The position numbers and the translations under genes were made by a program. A stretch of DNA of 64,000 bases from contig NZ_CP019980.1 in the NCBI RefSeq assembly GCF_002982115.1, positions 1,496,001 through 1,560,000 of the forward strand. Direction: 5' to 3'. Of this stretch, positions 55,222-63,894 are shown one piece after another. The notes under the pieces were generated by a model. The model saw nothing but the letters and a program-made list of their open reading frames with translations, was not told the origin of the DNA and did no database searches. This stretch comes from Lysinibacillus sphaericus. Its GTDB lineage: Bacteria; Bacillota; Bacilli; Bacillales_A; Planococcaceae. How positions within the stretch are numbered: the stretch's first letter is position 1; the number at the start of each line of letters is the position of its first letter.

Positions 55222-56321
55222 ACGAAATGCCAAATTGTATTGGCTGTGGTACGACAATTCAAACAGAAGATAAAACAGCAGTAGGGTATGCACCCCCATC
55301 ATCATTAGAAAAAGACGTAGTCATTTGTCAACGTTGCTTCCGTTTGAAAAATTACAATGAAATACAACCTGTGTCATTAACAGATGACGATTTTCTGCGT
55401 ATTTTGAACGGCCTTGGAACACAGCAAGGCTTGATCGTGAAAATCGTTGATATTTTTGACTTCAATGGTAGCTGGTTGCCAGGGCTTCATCGCTTCGTTG
55501 GCAAAAATCCAGTGCTATTAGTAGCGAATAAAGCTGATTTACTGCCAAAATCAGTGAAGCCCAAAAAAGTAATTAACTGGCTCAAACGTGAAGCGAAGGC
55601 ACTTGGTCTACAACCGATTGATGTGCTGTTAGTTAGTGCACATAAGGGCCAAGGAATGGCTGAAGCAATGGAGGCTATAGACCAGTATCGCAACGGCCAA
55701 AACGTGTACGTAGTAGGTTGTACTAATGTTGGGAAATCCACGTTTATTAACCGCGTTATTAAGCAGGCTACGGGTGAAGGAGAAGTCATTACTACCTCGC
55801 ATTTCCCTGGCACTACATTGGACATGATTGAAATTCCACTCGATGATGGTAGTGCATTATATGACACACCTGGGATTATTAATCACCATCAGATGGCACA
55901 TTATATTGATGCAAGCGAATTAAAGTATATTATGCCCAAAAAAGAAATTAAGCCGAAAGTGTATCAGCAAAATGCAGGACAAACATTATTTATTGGTGCA
56001 CTTGCGCGATTTGACTTTATTCAAGGGGAACGTTCAGCATTTACAATTCACGTGGCAAATGATTTGCCAATCCACCGTACAAAGCTTGAAAAGGCAGATA
56101 CGCTATATGCTGAGCATAAGGGGGAATTATTGGCACCTCCGACTGCAGATTTTATCGACAAGCTTCCAGAGTTAGTCCGTCATGAGTTTTCAATCAAAGA
56201 AGCAAAAACAGATGTGGTCTTTTCGGGACTTGGCTGGATTACGGTACAGCATGCGAATGTGGTCATTGCTGCTTATGCACCAAAAGGTGTACAAGTATCA
56301 ATTCGTCCATCGCTCATTTAA
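55218..56321 (+). CDS. yqeH: ribosome biogenesis GTPase YqeH
   Basis: A 367-residue circularly permuted GTPase needed for 30S assembly. The N-terminal zinc finger has CIGC...CQRC (residues about 6-40). The GTPase motifs run in permuted order: NKAD (G4), SAHKG (G5), GCTNVGKST (G1, about 166-174), T (G2 in TSHFPGTT) and DTPG (G3). ATG 55218 follows ggagga. The open frame continues upstream to 55203. Confidence 0.95.
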   Translation: MNEMPNCIGCGTTIQTEDKTAVGYAPPSSLEKDVVICQRCFRLKNYNEIQPVSLTDDDFLRILNGLGTQQGLIVKIVDIFDFNGSWLPGLHRFVGKNPVLLVANKADLLPKSVKPKKVINWLKREAKALGLQPIDVLLVSAHKGQGMAEAMEAIDQYRNGQNVYVVGCTNVGKSTFINRVIKQATGEGEVITTSHFPGTTLDMIEIPLDDGSALYDTPGIINHHQMAHYIDASELKYIMPKKEIKPKVYQQNAGQTLFIGALARFDFIQGERSAFTIHVANDLPIHRTKLEKADTLYAEHKGELLAPPTADFIDKLPELVRHEFSIKEAKTDVVFSGLGWITVQHANVVIAAYAPKGVQVSIRPSLI

Positions 56322-56352
56322 TATTAGTAAAGAAGAGAAGAGGAACTAGGAC

Positions 56353-57183
56353 ATGAAGAAGTGGTTTGCAGTAATTGGTGATCCGATTGAGCATTCAAAA
56401 TCACCAGCCATGCATAATGTTTGGTTTGAAGAAATGGCAATCGATGCAGCCTATATTCCAGTGCACGTACCATCACATCAGTTAGAGGCAGCGATTGCTG
56501 GTTTTAAAACATTAGGTGCTAGTGGTTGGAATGTGACCATACCGCATAAGACAGCAATCATTCCTTATTTAGACGAGCTAGATGAGTTAGCAGAAAAAAT
56601 GGGTGCGGTGAACACCGTTGTACGAACAAAAGAGGGGAAGTTAAAAGGATACAATACAGATGGGCTTGGTTTTGTACGCTCATTAGAAGAAGCTGTCGGC
56701 AAGTCACATAAAGATAAGCCTGTGCTTCTAATTGGAGCAGGCGGGGCAGCTCGTGGCATCGCATTTGCCATGCAACAACAAGGATATATGAATTTAACAA
56801 TCGCCAATCGTACAGTTGCTAATGCACAAGCAATTATCGATGAACTCGGAACAGGGCGTGCAATTTCTTTAGCGCAAGCGGAGGAATCATTGGCTGATTT
56901 TGGCATTTTGGTGCAAATGACGTCAGCTGGGCTTGTAACGGGTGACTTTTCGATGCCATTTTCATTGAATCGACTAGCGAAAGGCGCAATTGTTGCAGAT
57001 ATTGTGTATAATCCATTAATGACGCCTTTTTTACAAGCGGCTGTGGAAAAAGGAGCGACCGTTGTAACTGGTCTTGGAATGTTCGTACATCAAGGTGCGA
57101 TTGCGTTCCATTACTGGCTCGATGAATATCCAAATACAAATTCAATGATTGCGCGATTAAAGGCGCAATTAGGAGGACAATAA
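56353..57183 (+). CDS. aroE: shikimate dehydrogenase
   Basis: A 276-residue NADP enzyme of the shikimate pathway (3-dehydroshikimate to shikimate). It has VIGDPIEHSKSPAMHN, WNVTIPHK with the catalytic Lys, GAVNTVV, YNTDGLGF, the dinucleotide loop LIGAGGAARGIAFAM and DIVYNPLMTPFL. Its place after yqeH matches B. subtilis. Confidence 0.96.
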   Translation: MKKWFAVIGDPIEHSKSPAMHNVWFEEMAIDAAYIPVHVPSHQLEAAIAGFKTLGASGWNVTIPHKTAIIPYLDELDELAEKMGAVNTVVRTKEGKLKGYNTDGLGFVRSLEEAVGKSHKDKPVLLIGAGGAARGIAFAMQQQGYMNLTIANRTVANAQAIIDELGTGRAISLAQAEESLADFGILVQMTSAGLVTGDFSMPFSLNRLAKGAIVADIVYNPLMTPFLQAAVEKGATVVTGLGMFVHQGAIAFHYWLDEYPNTNSMIARLKAQLGGQ

Positions 57184-57188
57184 TTTTT

Positions 57189-57491
57189 ATGTTAACAGGT
57201 AAACAAAAGCGTTTTTTACGTGCAGAAGCACATCATTTAACACCGATTTTCCAGGTAGGAAAAGGCGGCGTGAATGACGAAATGACAAAGCAAATTCGTG
57301 AAGCATTAGAAGTACGTGAATTAATTAAAGTGCGTATTTTAGATAACTGTGAAGATGACAAAAACGAAGTGGCAGAGGCTCTTGCAAAAGGTGCACATGC
57401 TGAACTTGTTCAATTAATCGGCTTGACAGTTGTTTTATATAAAGAATCACGTAACAACAAGAAAATTGTGTTACCAAAAGCAGCGAAATAA
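57189..57491 (+). CDS. yhbY: CRM-domain RNA-binding protein (YhbY/YqeI)
   Basis: A 100-residue RNA-binding protein associated with pre-50S ribosomes. It has the CRM pattern LTGKQKRFLRAEAHHLTPIF, QVGKGGVNDEM, LIKVRIL and LIGLTVVLYKES. It lies 5 bases after aroE and 9 bases before nadD in the conserved yqe cluster. Confidence 0.94.
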   Translation: MLTGKQKRFLRAEAHHLTPIFQVGKGGVNDEMTKQIREALEVRELIKVRILDNCEDDKNEVAEALAKGAHAELVQLIGLTVVLYKESRNNKKIVLPKAAK

Positions 57492-57500
57492 GGTGAAACG

Positions 57501-58091
57501 ATGAAGAAGGTCGGTTTACTTGGAGGTACGTTTAATCCACCGCATATTGGACATCTAATCATGGCAAACGAAGTTTTTCATGCATTGGAGTTAGATGAGG
57601 TACGTTTTTTGCCAAATGCTCTACCACCCCATAAACAAGCTCCGCATGATGCGAGTGATGACAAACGCCTAGAAATGGTGAAGCGCGCCATTCAACCTTA
57701 TCCGCATTTTCGTGTTGAGTCGTATGAGGTTGATAAGGGCGGTGTATCCTATTCCTATAACACACTTGCTGCATTATGTGAAAAGGAGCCTACTGTGAAG
57801 TTTTACTTTATCATTGGTGGCGATATGATTGATTCACTCCATACGTGGTATTGTATTGATGAGCTAGTGGAACTTGTTCAATTTGTCGGCGTAAAGCGTC
57901 CGAAGACAGAGGCGCTTACGGAGTATCCTGTATTAATGGTGGAAGTACCGCAAATCGATTTATCGTCGACACTGATTCGTGAGCGCCTTGCTACTGGTAG
58001 AACGGTAACCTTTTTACTGCCAGAAGCGGTAGAGACGTTTATACGAGAGGAAGGTCTTTATGGAACGCGAACAGTATTTAGCAGCGATTAA
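57501..58091 (+). CDS. nadD: nicotinate-nucleotide adenylyltransferase
   Basis: A 196-residue NAD-synthesis enzyme that joins ATP and nicotinate mononucleotide. It has the nucleotidyl-transferase motif GGTFNPPHIGHL (residues about 8-19), FLPNALPPHK, FIIGGDMIDSLHTWY and the SSTLIRERL motif. It overlaps yqeK by 32 bases in another frame. Confidence 0.95.
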   Translation: MKKVGLLGGTFNPPHIGHLIMANEVFHALELDEVRFLPNALPPHKQAPHDASDDKRLEMVKRAIQPYPHFRVESYEVDKGGVSYSYNTLAALCEKEPTVKFYFIIGGDMIDSLHTWYCIDELVELVQFVGVKRPKTEALTEYPVLMVEVPQIDLSSTLIRERLATGRTVTFLLPEAVETFIREEGLYGTRTVFSSD

Positions 58092-58632
58092 ACCTCGCAT
58101 GCCTGAGAAACGCTATATCCATACACTTGGTGTAATGGAAACAGCCATACAGTTAGCAAAAATCTATGGTGAAAACGAGAGCAAAGCAGAAACAGCTGCT
58201 ATTCTTCATGATATTGCAAAGTATGCCGATATCGAATGGATGGAGGAAATCGTTAAAACACAACAGTTAGATCAACAACTGATTGGCTGGGGCAGTGAAC
58301 TACTACATGGGCCAGTTGGTGCGTATATTGCTGAAAGTGAATTCGGCATAACGGATGAAGAGATATTAAATGCAATCCGTTTCCATACGACAGGACGTGT
58401 AGCGATGAGTAATTTAGAAAAAATAATTTTTGTTGCAGATATGATTGAACCGAATCGAAAATTTGATGGTGTAGAACGTCTGCGAAAAAAAGCGCAAAAG
58501 AATTTGGATAAGGCTATGAGTGCCTGCATACGTCATACATTGGCGTTTTTAATTGATAGTAAACAGGCTATCTATCCATTATCTATAGCATGTTATAACG
58601 ATATGATGAAAAGAGAGGACAGTGAAGGATGA
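58060..58632 (+). CDS. yqeK: HD-domain hydrolase YqeK (Ap4A symmetrical hydrolase)
   Basis: A 190-residue HD-superfamily metal hydrolase. It has RYIHTLGVMETAIQLA, the HD pair ILHDIAKYAD (residues about 47-56), LLHGPVGAYIA, IRFHTTGRVAMSNLEKIIFVADMIEPNR. Recent work assigns YqeK proteins as diadenosine tetraphosphate hydrolases. It overlaps nadD and rsfS, so translation is probably coupled. Confidence 0.93.
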   Translation: MEREQYLAAIKPRMPEKRYIHTLGVMETAIQLAKIYGENESKAETAAILHDIAKYADIEWMEEIVKTQQLDQQLIGWGSELLHGPVGAYIAESEFGITDEEILNAIRFHTTGRVAMSNLEKIIFVADMIEPNRKFDGVERLRKKAQKNLDKAMSACIRHTLAFLIDSKQAIYPLSIACYNDMMKREDSEG

Positions 58633-58973
58633 CTTCAACTTTATTACAAGCAGCTTACAAAGCAATCGACGACAAACATGGCGAGGATATTGTCGTTTTA
58701 AATATGCAAGGTATTTCACTTTTAGCAGATTATTTCATCATTGCACACGGGAATTCAGATCGCCAAGTACAAGCGATTGCGCGTGAATTACAAGAGGTAG
58801 CAGTGAAAGAGGGACACGAAATTCGTCGTGTTGAAGGCTTCGATGGCGCACGCTGGATTTTAGTAGACCTTGGTGATGTTGTAGCACATATATTCCACAA
58901 GGATGAGCGTGCTTACTATAACTTAGAGCGTCTATGGGGCGATGCACCACAATTAGACGTATCAGAGGCGTAA
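58629..58973 (+). CDS. rsfS: ribosome silencing factor RsfS
   Basis: A 114-residue protein that binds uL14 and blocks subunit joining in slow growth. It shows the DUF143 pattern DIVVLNMQGISLLADYFIIAHGNSDRQVQAIA, RRVEGFDGARWILVDLGDVVAHIF and YYNLERLW. It overlaps yqeK by four bases (ATGA). Confidence 0.95.
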   Translation: MTSTLLQAAYKAIDDKHGEDIVVLNMQGISLLADYFIIAHGNSDRQVQAIARELQEVAVKEGHEIRRVEGFDGARWILVDLGDVVAHIFHKDERAYYNLERLWGDAPQLDVSEA

Positions 58974-59714
58974 GTGAGTAGCTACGAACGTTTTGCCCAT
59001 GTATACGATGAGCTCCAAACGGATATTCCGTATGATCGTTACGTGAAGTGGGTAGAGCAACATGCGCCGAGCAATCAATTCCCGAAGCTTTTAGATATTG
59101 GCTGTGGCACTGGTGTGCTTGGCCTGATGCTAGCAAAGGCTGGTTATCAGGTAAGTGGTATTGATTTGTCAGAAGATATGCTTGCTATAGCCGCAGAGCG
59201 TTTTGCAGAGGCGGGTTTACAAGTGCCGCTGTTCTGTATGTCGATGCATGAATTAGACGGCTTTGAGGCACTGGATGTTGTCACGATTGCCATTGATTCA
59301 CTTAACTATGTGGTGGAACAAGCAGACGTTTATTCGACGCTAGAGCGTATTTTTCATACGTTACGACCAGGTGGTCAACTGTTCTTTGATGTCCATTCAT
59401 TATTTAAAATGGATGAAATCTTTTTAGATGGACCATTTACGTATGATGATGGAGATATTAGTTACGTATGGCATACAGAGCCTGGGGACTATGAACATTC
59501 GATTGTCCATCAAATGACGTTTTATGTTCGAGATGCTGGAAGTGATTTGTATGAACGTTTTGATGAGGAGCATTTCCAACGTACATTTGCTGTTGAACAC
59601 TATATGACATGGCTTCGTGAGATTGGCTTTACAGATATAGAAGTAACAGCAGATTTTACAGAGGAAGCACCAGAATACGAAAGTGAACGCATTTTTATAC
59701 GTGCGGTGAAATGA
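58974..59714 (+). CDS. yqeM: class I SAM-dependent methyltransferase (YqeM)
   Basis: A 246-residue methyltransferase. It has YERFAHVYDELQTDIPYDRYVKWV, the SAM loop LLDIGCGTGVLGLMLA (residues about 38-53), GIDLSEDML and LRPGGQLFFDVH. The substrate is unknown. The GTG start directly follows the rsfS stop. A terminator follows, ending the yqeG-yqeM run. Confidence 0.92.
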   Translation: MSSYERFAHVYDELQTDIPYDRYVKWVEQHAPSNQFPKLLDIGCGTGVLGLMLAKAGYQVSGIDLSEDMLAIAAERFAEAGLQVPLFCMSMHELDGFEALDVVTIAIDSLNYVVEQADVYSTLERIFHTLRPGGQLFFDVHSLFKMDEIFLDGPFTYDDGDISYVWHTEPGDYEHSIVHQMTFYVRDAGSDLYERFDEEHFQRTFAVEHYMTWLREIGFTDIEVTADFTEEAPEYESERIFIRAVK

Positions 59715-59765
59715 TAATTGCAACAGGTACTCCGGAAAGTTTGATAAGATGGGGGCCAATACTTA

Positions 59766-59799
59766 GAAAAGTTCGGTATTATACCGAACTTTTTTTTGA
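59766..59799 (+). terminator. terminator after yqeM
   Basis: AAAAGTTCGGTAT / ATACCGAACTTTT with a minimal loop, followed by Ts. Confidence 0.9.
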
Positions 59800-59942
59800 T
59801 TAAATATAAGGTTTTAATAACATATGACTTGAACAATTTCGTTTTGGATAGAAAGCATCTATCTACTTTTCTCCATCAGAGCGATAGTATATGATTAAAA
59901 CAGACTCCATATGATTACCTTTGCATAGAAAGGATGGTTTGC

Positions 59943-60581
59943 ATGATCCAATCTTTATGGCAAAAGTATAAGAAAAGTGTGTTGCTCCCCAGCATACTAG
60001 TAATCAGTGGACTTTGTTACTTCTTTTTCTCGAAATTTGACTCTTCACCTCCCCAAGAAGAGCTCATCGAAACAATCCAACCGACAGATCAGCTAGCAAT
60101 AATAGAAGAACCTGTTGAAGAAGCGGTCGTACAGCAGGTGCTCATTGATATAAAGGGTGCTGTATTGCATCCAGGTGTCTATGCACTTAAGCCAGATCAA
60201 CGTATGATAGATGCAGTACAGCTTGCAGGCGGTTATAGTGAGGACGCTGATACACGGTTCATTAATCATGCGCAAAAGGTGCAGGATGAAATGGTTATTT
60301 ATATTCCTGTAAAAGGAGAAAAACTTGATGACGTAATGTCCAGTTTCAACATTGCTACAGCAAATGAAAGCAACCTGACAACGAATAATAAAATCAATGT
60401 CAATAAGGCAGATCATAAAGAGCTGGCAACATTAGTTGGGATAGGTCCTTCTAAGGCACAAAATATTATTGCCTACCGTGAGGAACATGGACGTTTCCAA
60501 ACAATAGAAGATGTAAAAAAGGTGGCAGGTATCGGTGAAAAAACATTTGAAAAGTTTAAGGATGCCATTACCGTTAACTAA
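59943..60581 (+). CDS. comEA: competence protein ComEA (DNA receptor)
   Basis: A 212-residue membrane-anchored DNA-binding protein of the transformation machinery. It has one N-terminal transmembrane segment (residues about 13-29), an acidic linker, a SLBB-type domain (VLIDIKGAVLHPGVYALKPDQRMIDAVQLAGG) and a C-terminal double helix-hairpin-helix (INVNKADHKELATLVGIGPSKAQNIIAYREEHG). ATG 59943 follows AAGGATGG; a GTG or ATG at 59934 is inside that site. Confidence 0.95.
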   Translation: MIQSLWQKYKKSVLLPSILVISGLCYFFFSKFDSSPPQEELIETIQPTDQLAIIEEPVEEAVVQQVLIDIKGAVLHPGVYALKPDQRMIDAVQLAGGYSEDADTRFINHAQKVQDEMVIYIPVKGEKLDDVMSSFNIATANESNLTTNNKINVNKADHKELATLVGIGPSKAQNIIAYREEHGRFQTIEDVKKVAGIGEKTFEKFKDAITVN

Positions 60582-60701
60582 TTTTACAAATAATGTGAAG
60601 TTGACGACCCTTTTCTAAAAGGGCTACACTAGAGTAGAAAAGTGACTGTGGCATGGAAGCGCAGTTTGTTATTAATGTAAGTAAATTTAGGAGGTAGTCA
60701 T

Positions 60702-61271
60702 ATGGAGCGTATTACTTGGGATCAATTTTTCATGGCACAAAGCCATTTACTCGCGTTACGTAGTACTTGTACAAGACTAGCAGTAGGCGCAACAGTTGTA
60801 CGTGATAAACGCATTATAGCAGGAGGCTATAACGGCTCAATTACAGGTGATGAACATTGTATTGAAGAGGGTTGCTATGTTGTTGATAACCATTGTGTTC
60901 GTACGGTGCATGCAGAGATGAATGCTCTTCTACAATGCGCCAAGTACGGTACACCGACCAAAGGAGCAGATTTGTATGTGACACATTTCCCTTGTTTACC
61001 ATGTACGAAGTCCATTATTCAAGCAGGGATTGAACGTGTCTATTATGCAACAGATTATAAAAATAATCCATATGCTCAAGAGTTATTTAAAAAAGCAGGT
61101 GTAGAAGTATTACATGTACCCTTTGATGAGCGCAAAATTGATTTTTTAAGAAATGAAAAATTAGCCTTGTACATAGATATGCTACATGCATTACGTGAAA
61201 GCGGCATGCCAGCAGAAAAATTGCTCCCTTATGAACAGAAGGTGAGTGCATTATTTGGCAAAATACAATAA
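60702..61271 (+). CDS. comEB: ComE operon protein 2 (dCMP deaminase family)
   Basis: A 189-residue zinc deaminase of the dCMP deaminase type. It has the catalytic HAEMNALLQ (residues about 69-77) and zinc-binding PCLPCTKSII. In B. subtilis comEB is not needed for transformation. taggaggtag precedes the ATG. The C-terminal coding end contains the ribosome site that would serve the original comEC start. Confidence 0.94.
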   Translation: MERITWDQFFMAQSHLLALRSTCTRLAVGATVVRDKRIIAGGYNGSITGDEHCIEEGCYVVDNHCVRTVHAEMNALLQCAKYGTPTKGADLYVTHFPCLPCTKSIIQAGIERVYYATDYKNNPYAQELFKKAGVEVLHVPFDERKIDFLRNEKLALYIDMLHALRESGMPAEKLLPYEQKVSALFGKIQ

Positions 61272-61393
61272 AGCATAAATGGATTTATGTAGCACTAGCT
61301 GTACTTGTTGCTTCGCTTGCGGCACACAAGTCAGCTTGGCTACTTGTTGGTGTTCTGTTATTAGCATCATGGCTTATTTTAAAAGGTGAGGCA

Positions 61394-63559
61394 ATGATGA
61401 TACCAGCACTTGTGATAGGTGTTGGACTGCTTTCTTTCTTCTTTTTTTCCACCATTCGATTGACGGAACCTTCCCCCTTACCGTCAACTTTTCAATTAAC
61501 ATGGACGAGCGACTATAAAATTAATGGGCAACGGCTTAGTGGTTTTGCAAAAACAGAGACAGGTGAAAAACTTTATGTGATGTATACATTGTCCTCAGAG
61601 CAAGAAAAACATTTTTATGAAACGACATCGATTACAGGTTTTACCTATGTCGTTCAGGGCGAACTGGTAGCACCGAATCCACCAGCACATGCTTACGCTT
61701 TGTCCTTTGATAAATATTTAGTGAGCAAAGGCGCAAGGGGCATTTTTGAAGTCAAGGGTTGGTCGTTGATATCAAAAGAAAAATCATTAGGCATAGTGCT
61801 TGCAAAGTACAGATTCCACCTAAAAAAGCATATTGAAACTACTTTTCCTGCCGCCCTTGTAGCAGAGGCACAGGCGTTGCTTATTGGTTTACGGGATCAT
61901 GTAGACGAAGAGCATCAGCGAGCATATCAGAAGCTAGGCATTACGCATCTATTTGCTATCTCTGGCTTACATGTCGCACTCGTTTCATGGTTGTTTTATG
62001 AAGGATTACTACGAGTGGGTATACGAAAAGAAATAGCGACAATTGTCCTGCTCGTTGTGTTACCTATGTATGGTGTGTTAGCCGGTGGAGCACCTTCTGT
62101 AGTTCGAGCTGTTTCGGTTGTAGAACTGGTGATGTTAATGCGCTTTGCGAGGTGGCAGTTACCAGTTGATGACGCACTAGCCATTAGTTTTATTGGCTTT
62201 GTTTTATTGGAGCCTGGGGTAATATTTCAACTGGGCTTTCAGTTATCTTATCTTGCAACAATGAGCCTTTTATACTCGAATGCAATCTTGCAGGGCAGGC
62301 ACTGGTTGTTCAAATCTTTGTTAGTCACGTTTGTATGCCAACTACTTGTGTATCCGCTATTACTTTATCACTTTTATGAACTATCAATCTCATCGTTTAT
62401 TGCAAACATTGTTTTTGTGCCATTATTTTCGGTTGTTATTTTACCGACAAATCTGACGTTGCTCATTGTCTCATTCATCTCGATGCCTTTAGCTAAGCTA
62501 TTTTTCAAATTTTATGAGCCTTTGCGTGCTTGGCTGTCGGAAGCCATCATATATTTACAAGCTTTGCCGATGCAACTATGGACGCCTGGAAAACCTGCAT
62601 TATGGCTTGTGTGTCTAGCGTTTGTTAGCGTGCTTAGTAGCTTGTATTTTTTAGAAGCGAGACGCTATGGTAAAGTTGCCATATTGTTTTTAATACCTGT
62701 TCTTTGTATTGAATTTGCACCTAAATTATATAGCGAAACGAGGCTGACATTTTTAAATGTAGGGCAGGGTGATTGTACAGTCATCGAATTACCGTTTAGA
62801 AGGGCCGTATACGTGGTAGATGCTGGAGGTGTACTTCGATTCAAGGAAGAGGATTGGAAGGCTCCTAAGCGCCCCTATGAGGTTGGTAGGCAGGTTATTG
62901 TCCCGTTTTTAAAAGGAAAAGGTATTCGACAGGTGGATATAATGATTATGACACACCCAGATGCTGACCATGTAGAGGGGGCAGAAGAAGTGCTAGAGGA
63001 GATTAGGGTGCGTGAAATTCATGTAACACCTAGCTCTCTCGATACACCAGTAATGCAAGACTTATTAGCGGAAGCGGCGAAACAAAAAGTTCCTGTAAAA
63101 GAAAAAATGAAAGGTACTTCATGGCGTGTGGGGTCGACAAATTTTCACTATTTATCACCGGATGATACACATTATGAGGGCAATAATGATTCCCTTGTGT
63201 TATTTATACAACAGGAATCGTTTCGTGCATTGTTAACAGGCGATTTGGAGGAAGCTGGTGAACATCAGTTAATAAAGCAATATGGTCCACAATTGGCAAA
63301 CATAACGCTTTTAAAGGCTGGGCATCATGGTAGTAAAACTTCAAGCATTGAGCCATTTGTAGAGCTTCTACAGCCTAAATTAACCATTTTTAGTGCAGGA
63401 CGTAATAATCGCTACAATCATCCGCATGAAATAGTAGTCGAACGTTTTCGAAGGCGTGAATTAGCAACGATGATAACGGGTACAGATGGGACGATTGAAG
63501 TGGTAGCACATAAAGATAGATGGCATGTGCGTACTGAAAAAGACCTTGTCCAAAACTGA
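61394..63559 (+). CDS. comEC: competence DNA channel ComEC, 5' end displaced or frameshifted
   Basis: Membrane channel for single-stranded DNA uptake. The 721 residues from ATG 61394 contain the ComEC/Rec2 core with about eight membrane segments (HLFAISGLHVALVSW, then GAPSVVRA) and a C-terminal metallo-beta-lactamase domain (LNVGQGDCTVIEL, MTHPDADHVEG, LKAGHHGSKTSS). The first one or two membrane helices usually present are encoded in the same frame upstream (61262-61393) but no ATG, GTG or TTG starts them. TTG 61255, with AAGGTGAG 8 bases upstream, reads MAKYNKA and stops; a one-base shift would join it to the rest. ATG 61394 has AAAGGTGAG before it and may give a shorter product. Confidence 0.85.
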   Translation: MMIPALVIGVGLLSFFFFSTIRLTEPSPLPSTFQLTWTSDYKINGQRLSGFAKTETGEKLYVMYTLSSEQEKHFYETTSITGFTYVVQGELVAPNPPAHAYALSFDKYLVSKGARGIFEVKGWSLISKEKSLGIVLAKYRFHLKKHIETTFPAALVAEAQALLIGLRDHVDEEHQRAYQKLGITHLFAISGLHVALVSWLFYEGLLRVGIRKEIATIVLLVVLPMYGVLAGGAPSVVRAVSVVELVMLMRFARWQLPVDDALAISFIGFVLLEPGVIFQLGFQLSYLATMSLLYSNAILQGRHWLFKSLLVTFVCQLLVYPLLLYHFYELSISSFIANIVFVPLFSVVILPTNLTLLIVSFISMPLAKLFFKFYEPLRAWLSEAIIYLQALPMQLWTPGKPALWLVCLAFVSVLSSLYFLEARRYGKVAILFLIPVLCIEFAPKLYSETRLTFLNVGQGDCTVIELPFRRAVYVVDAGGVLRFKEEDWKAPKRPYEVGRQVIVPFLKGKGIRQVDIMIMTHPDADHVEGAEEVLEEIRVREIHVTPSSLDTPVMQDLLAEAAKQKVPVKEKMKGTSWRVGSTNFHYLSPDDTHYEGNNDSLVLFIQQESFRALLTGDLEEAGEHQLIKQYGPQLANITLLKAGHHGSKTSSIEPFVELLQPKLTIFSAGRNNRYNHPHEIVVERFRRRELATMITGTDGTIEVVAHKDRWHVRTEKDLVQN

Positions 63560-63574
63560 ACAAGGTCTTTTACA
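63536..63574 (+). terminator. terminator at the end of comEC
   Basis: AAAAGACCTTGT / ACAAGGTCTTTT, with the comEC stop codon in the loop. Confidence 0.85.
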
Positions 63575-63591
63575 TTGGTATAAAAGGTAGC

Positions 63592-63729
63592 TTACATTGC
63601 TGCGTAGTCTACTATTACTGCGATGATAAACATAATAGTGAAAACCCCAAAAGATACGCCGAAACCAACGCCAGAATCAATAGCATCGTTACGTTTGCAT
63701 TGTATATTTTTACCTTCAAATGGATTCAT
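63592..63729 (-). CDS. yqzM: YqzM-family small membrane protein
   Basis: A 45-residue protein: MNPFEGKNIQCKRNDAIDSG then a Gly/Phe-rich transmembrane segment ending VIVDYAAM. The KRNDAIDSGVGF pattern is the YqzM signature, and B. subtilis yqzM lies in the same place between comEC and yqeN. GGAGGG (63736-63741 on minus) precedes the ATG. Function unknown. It is too short for many gene finders. Confidence 0.88.
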   Translation of the reverse strand: MNPFEGKNIQCKRNDAIDSGVGFGVSFGVFTIMFIIAVIVDYAAM

Positions 63730-63894
63730 TGTCATCCCTCCAATTCTGTTATTTATTATAAGACATCATTTTCATAAAAGCTATATCGAAAAGACGAATT
63801 ACCAATGTGGCAAGGAATCGACACAATTTAGCCCAAAGTCACAACCGAAACTAAATCATGTATACTAATAGTATTGCTAGATGGAGGTAAAAAT

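Noticed and set aside
60093-60416. Minus-strand frame of 107 residues opposite comEA
   Set aside because: It is antisense to the SLBB and linker coding region, rich in Cys, Tyr and Ile without pattern, and has no ribosome site.
63623-63868. Plus-strand open frame of 81 residues after comEC
   Set aside because: It lies antisense to the well-supported yqzM gene and has no ribosome site.
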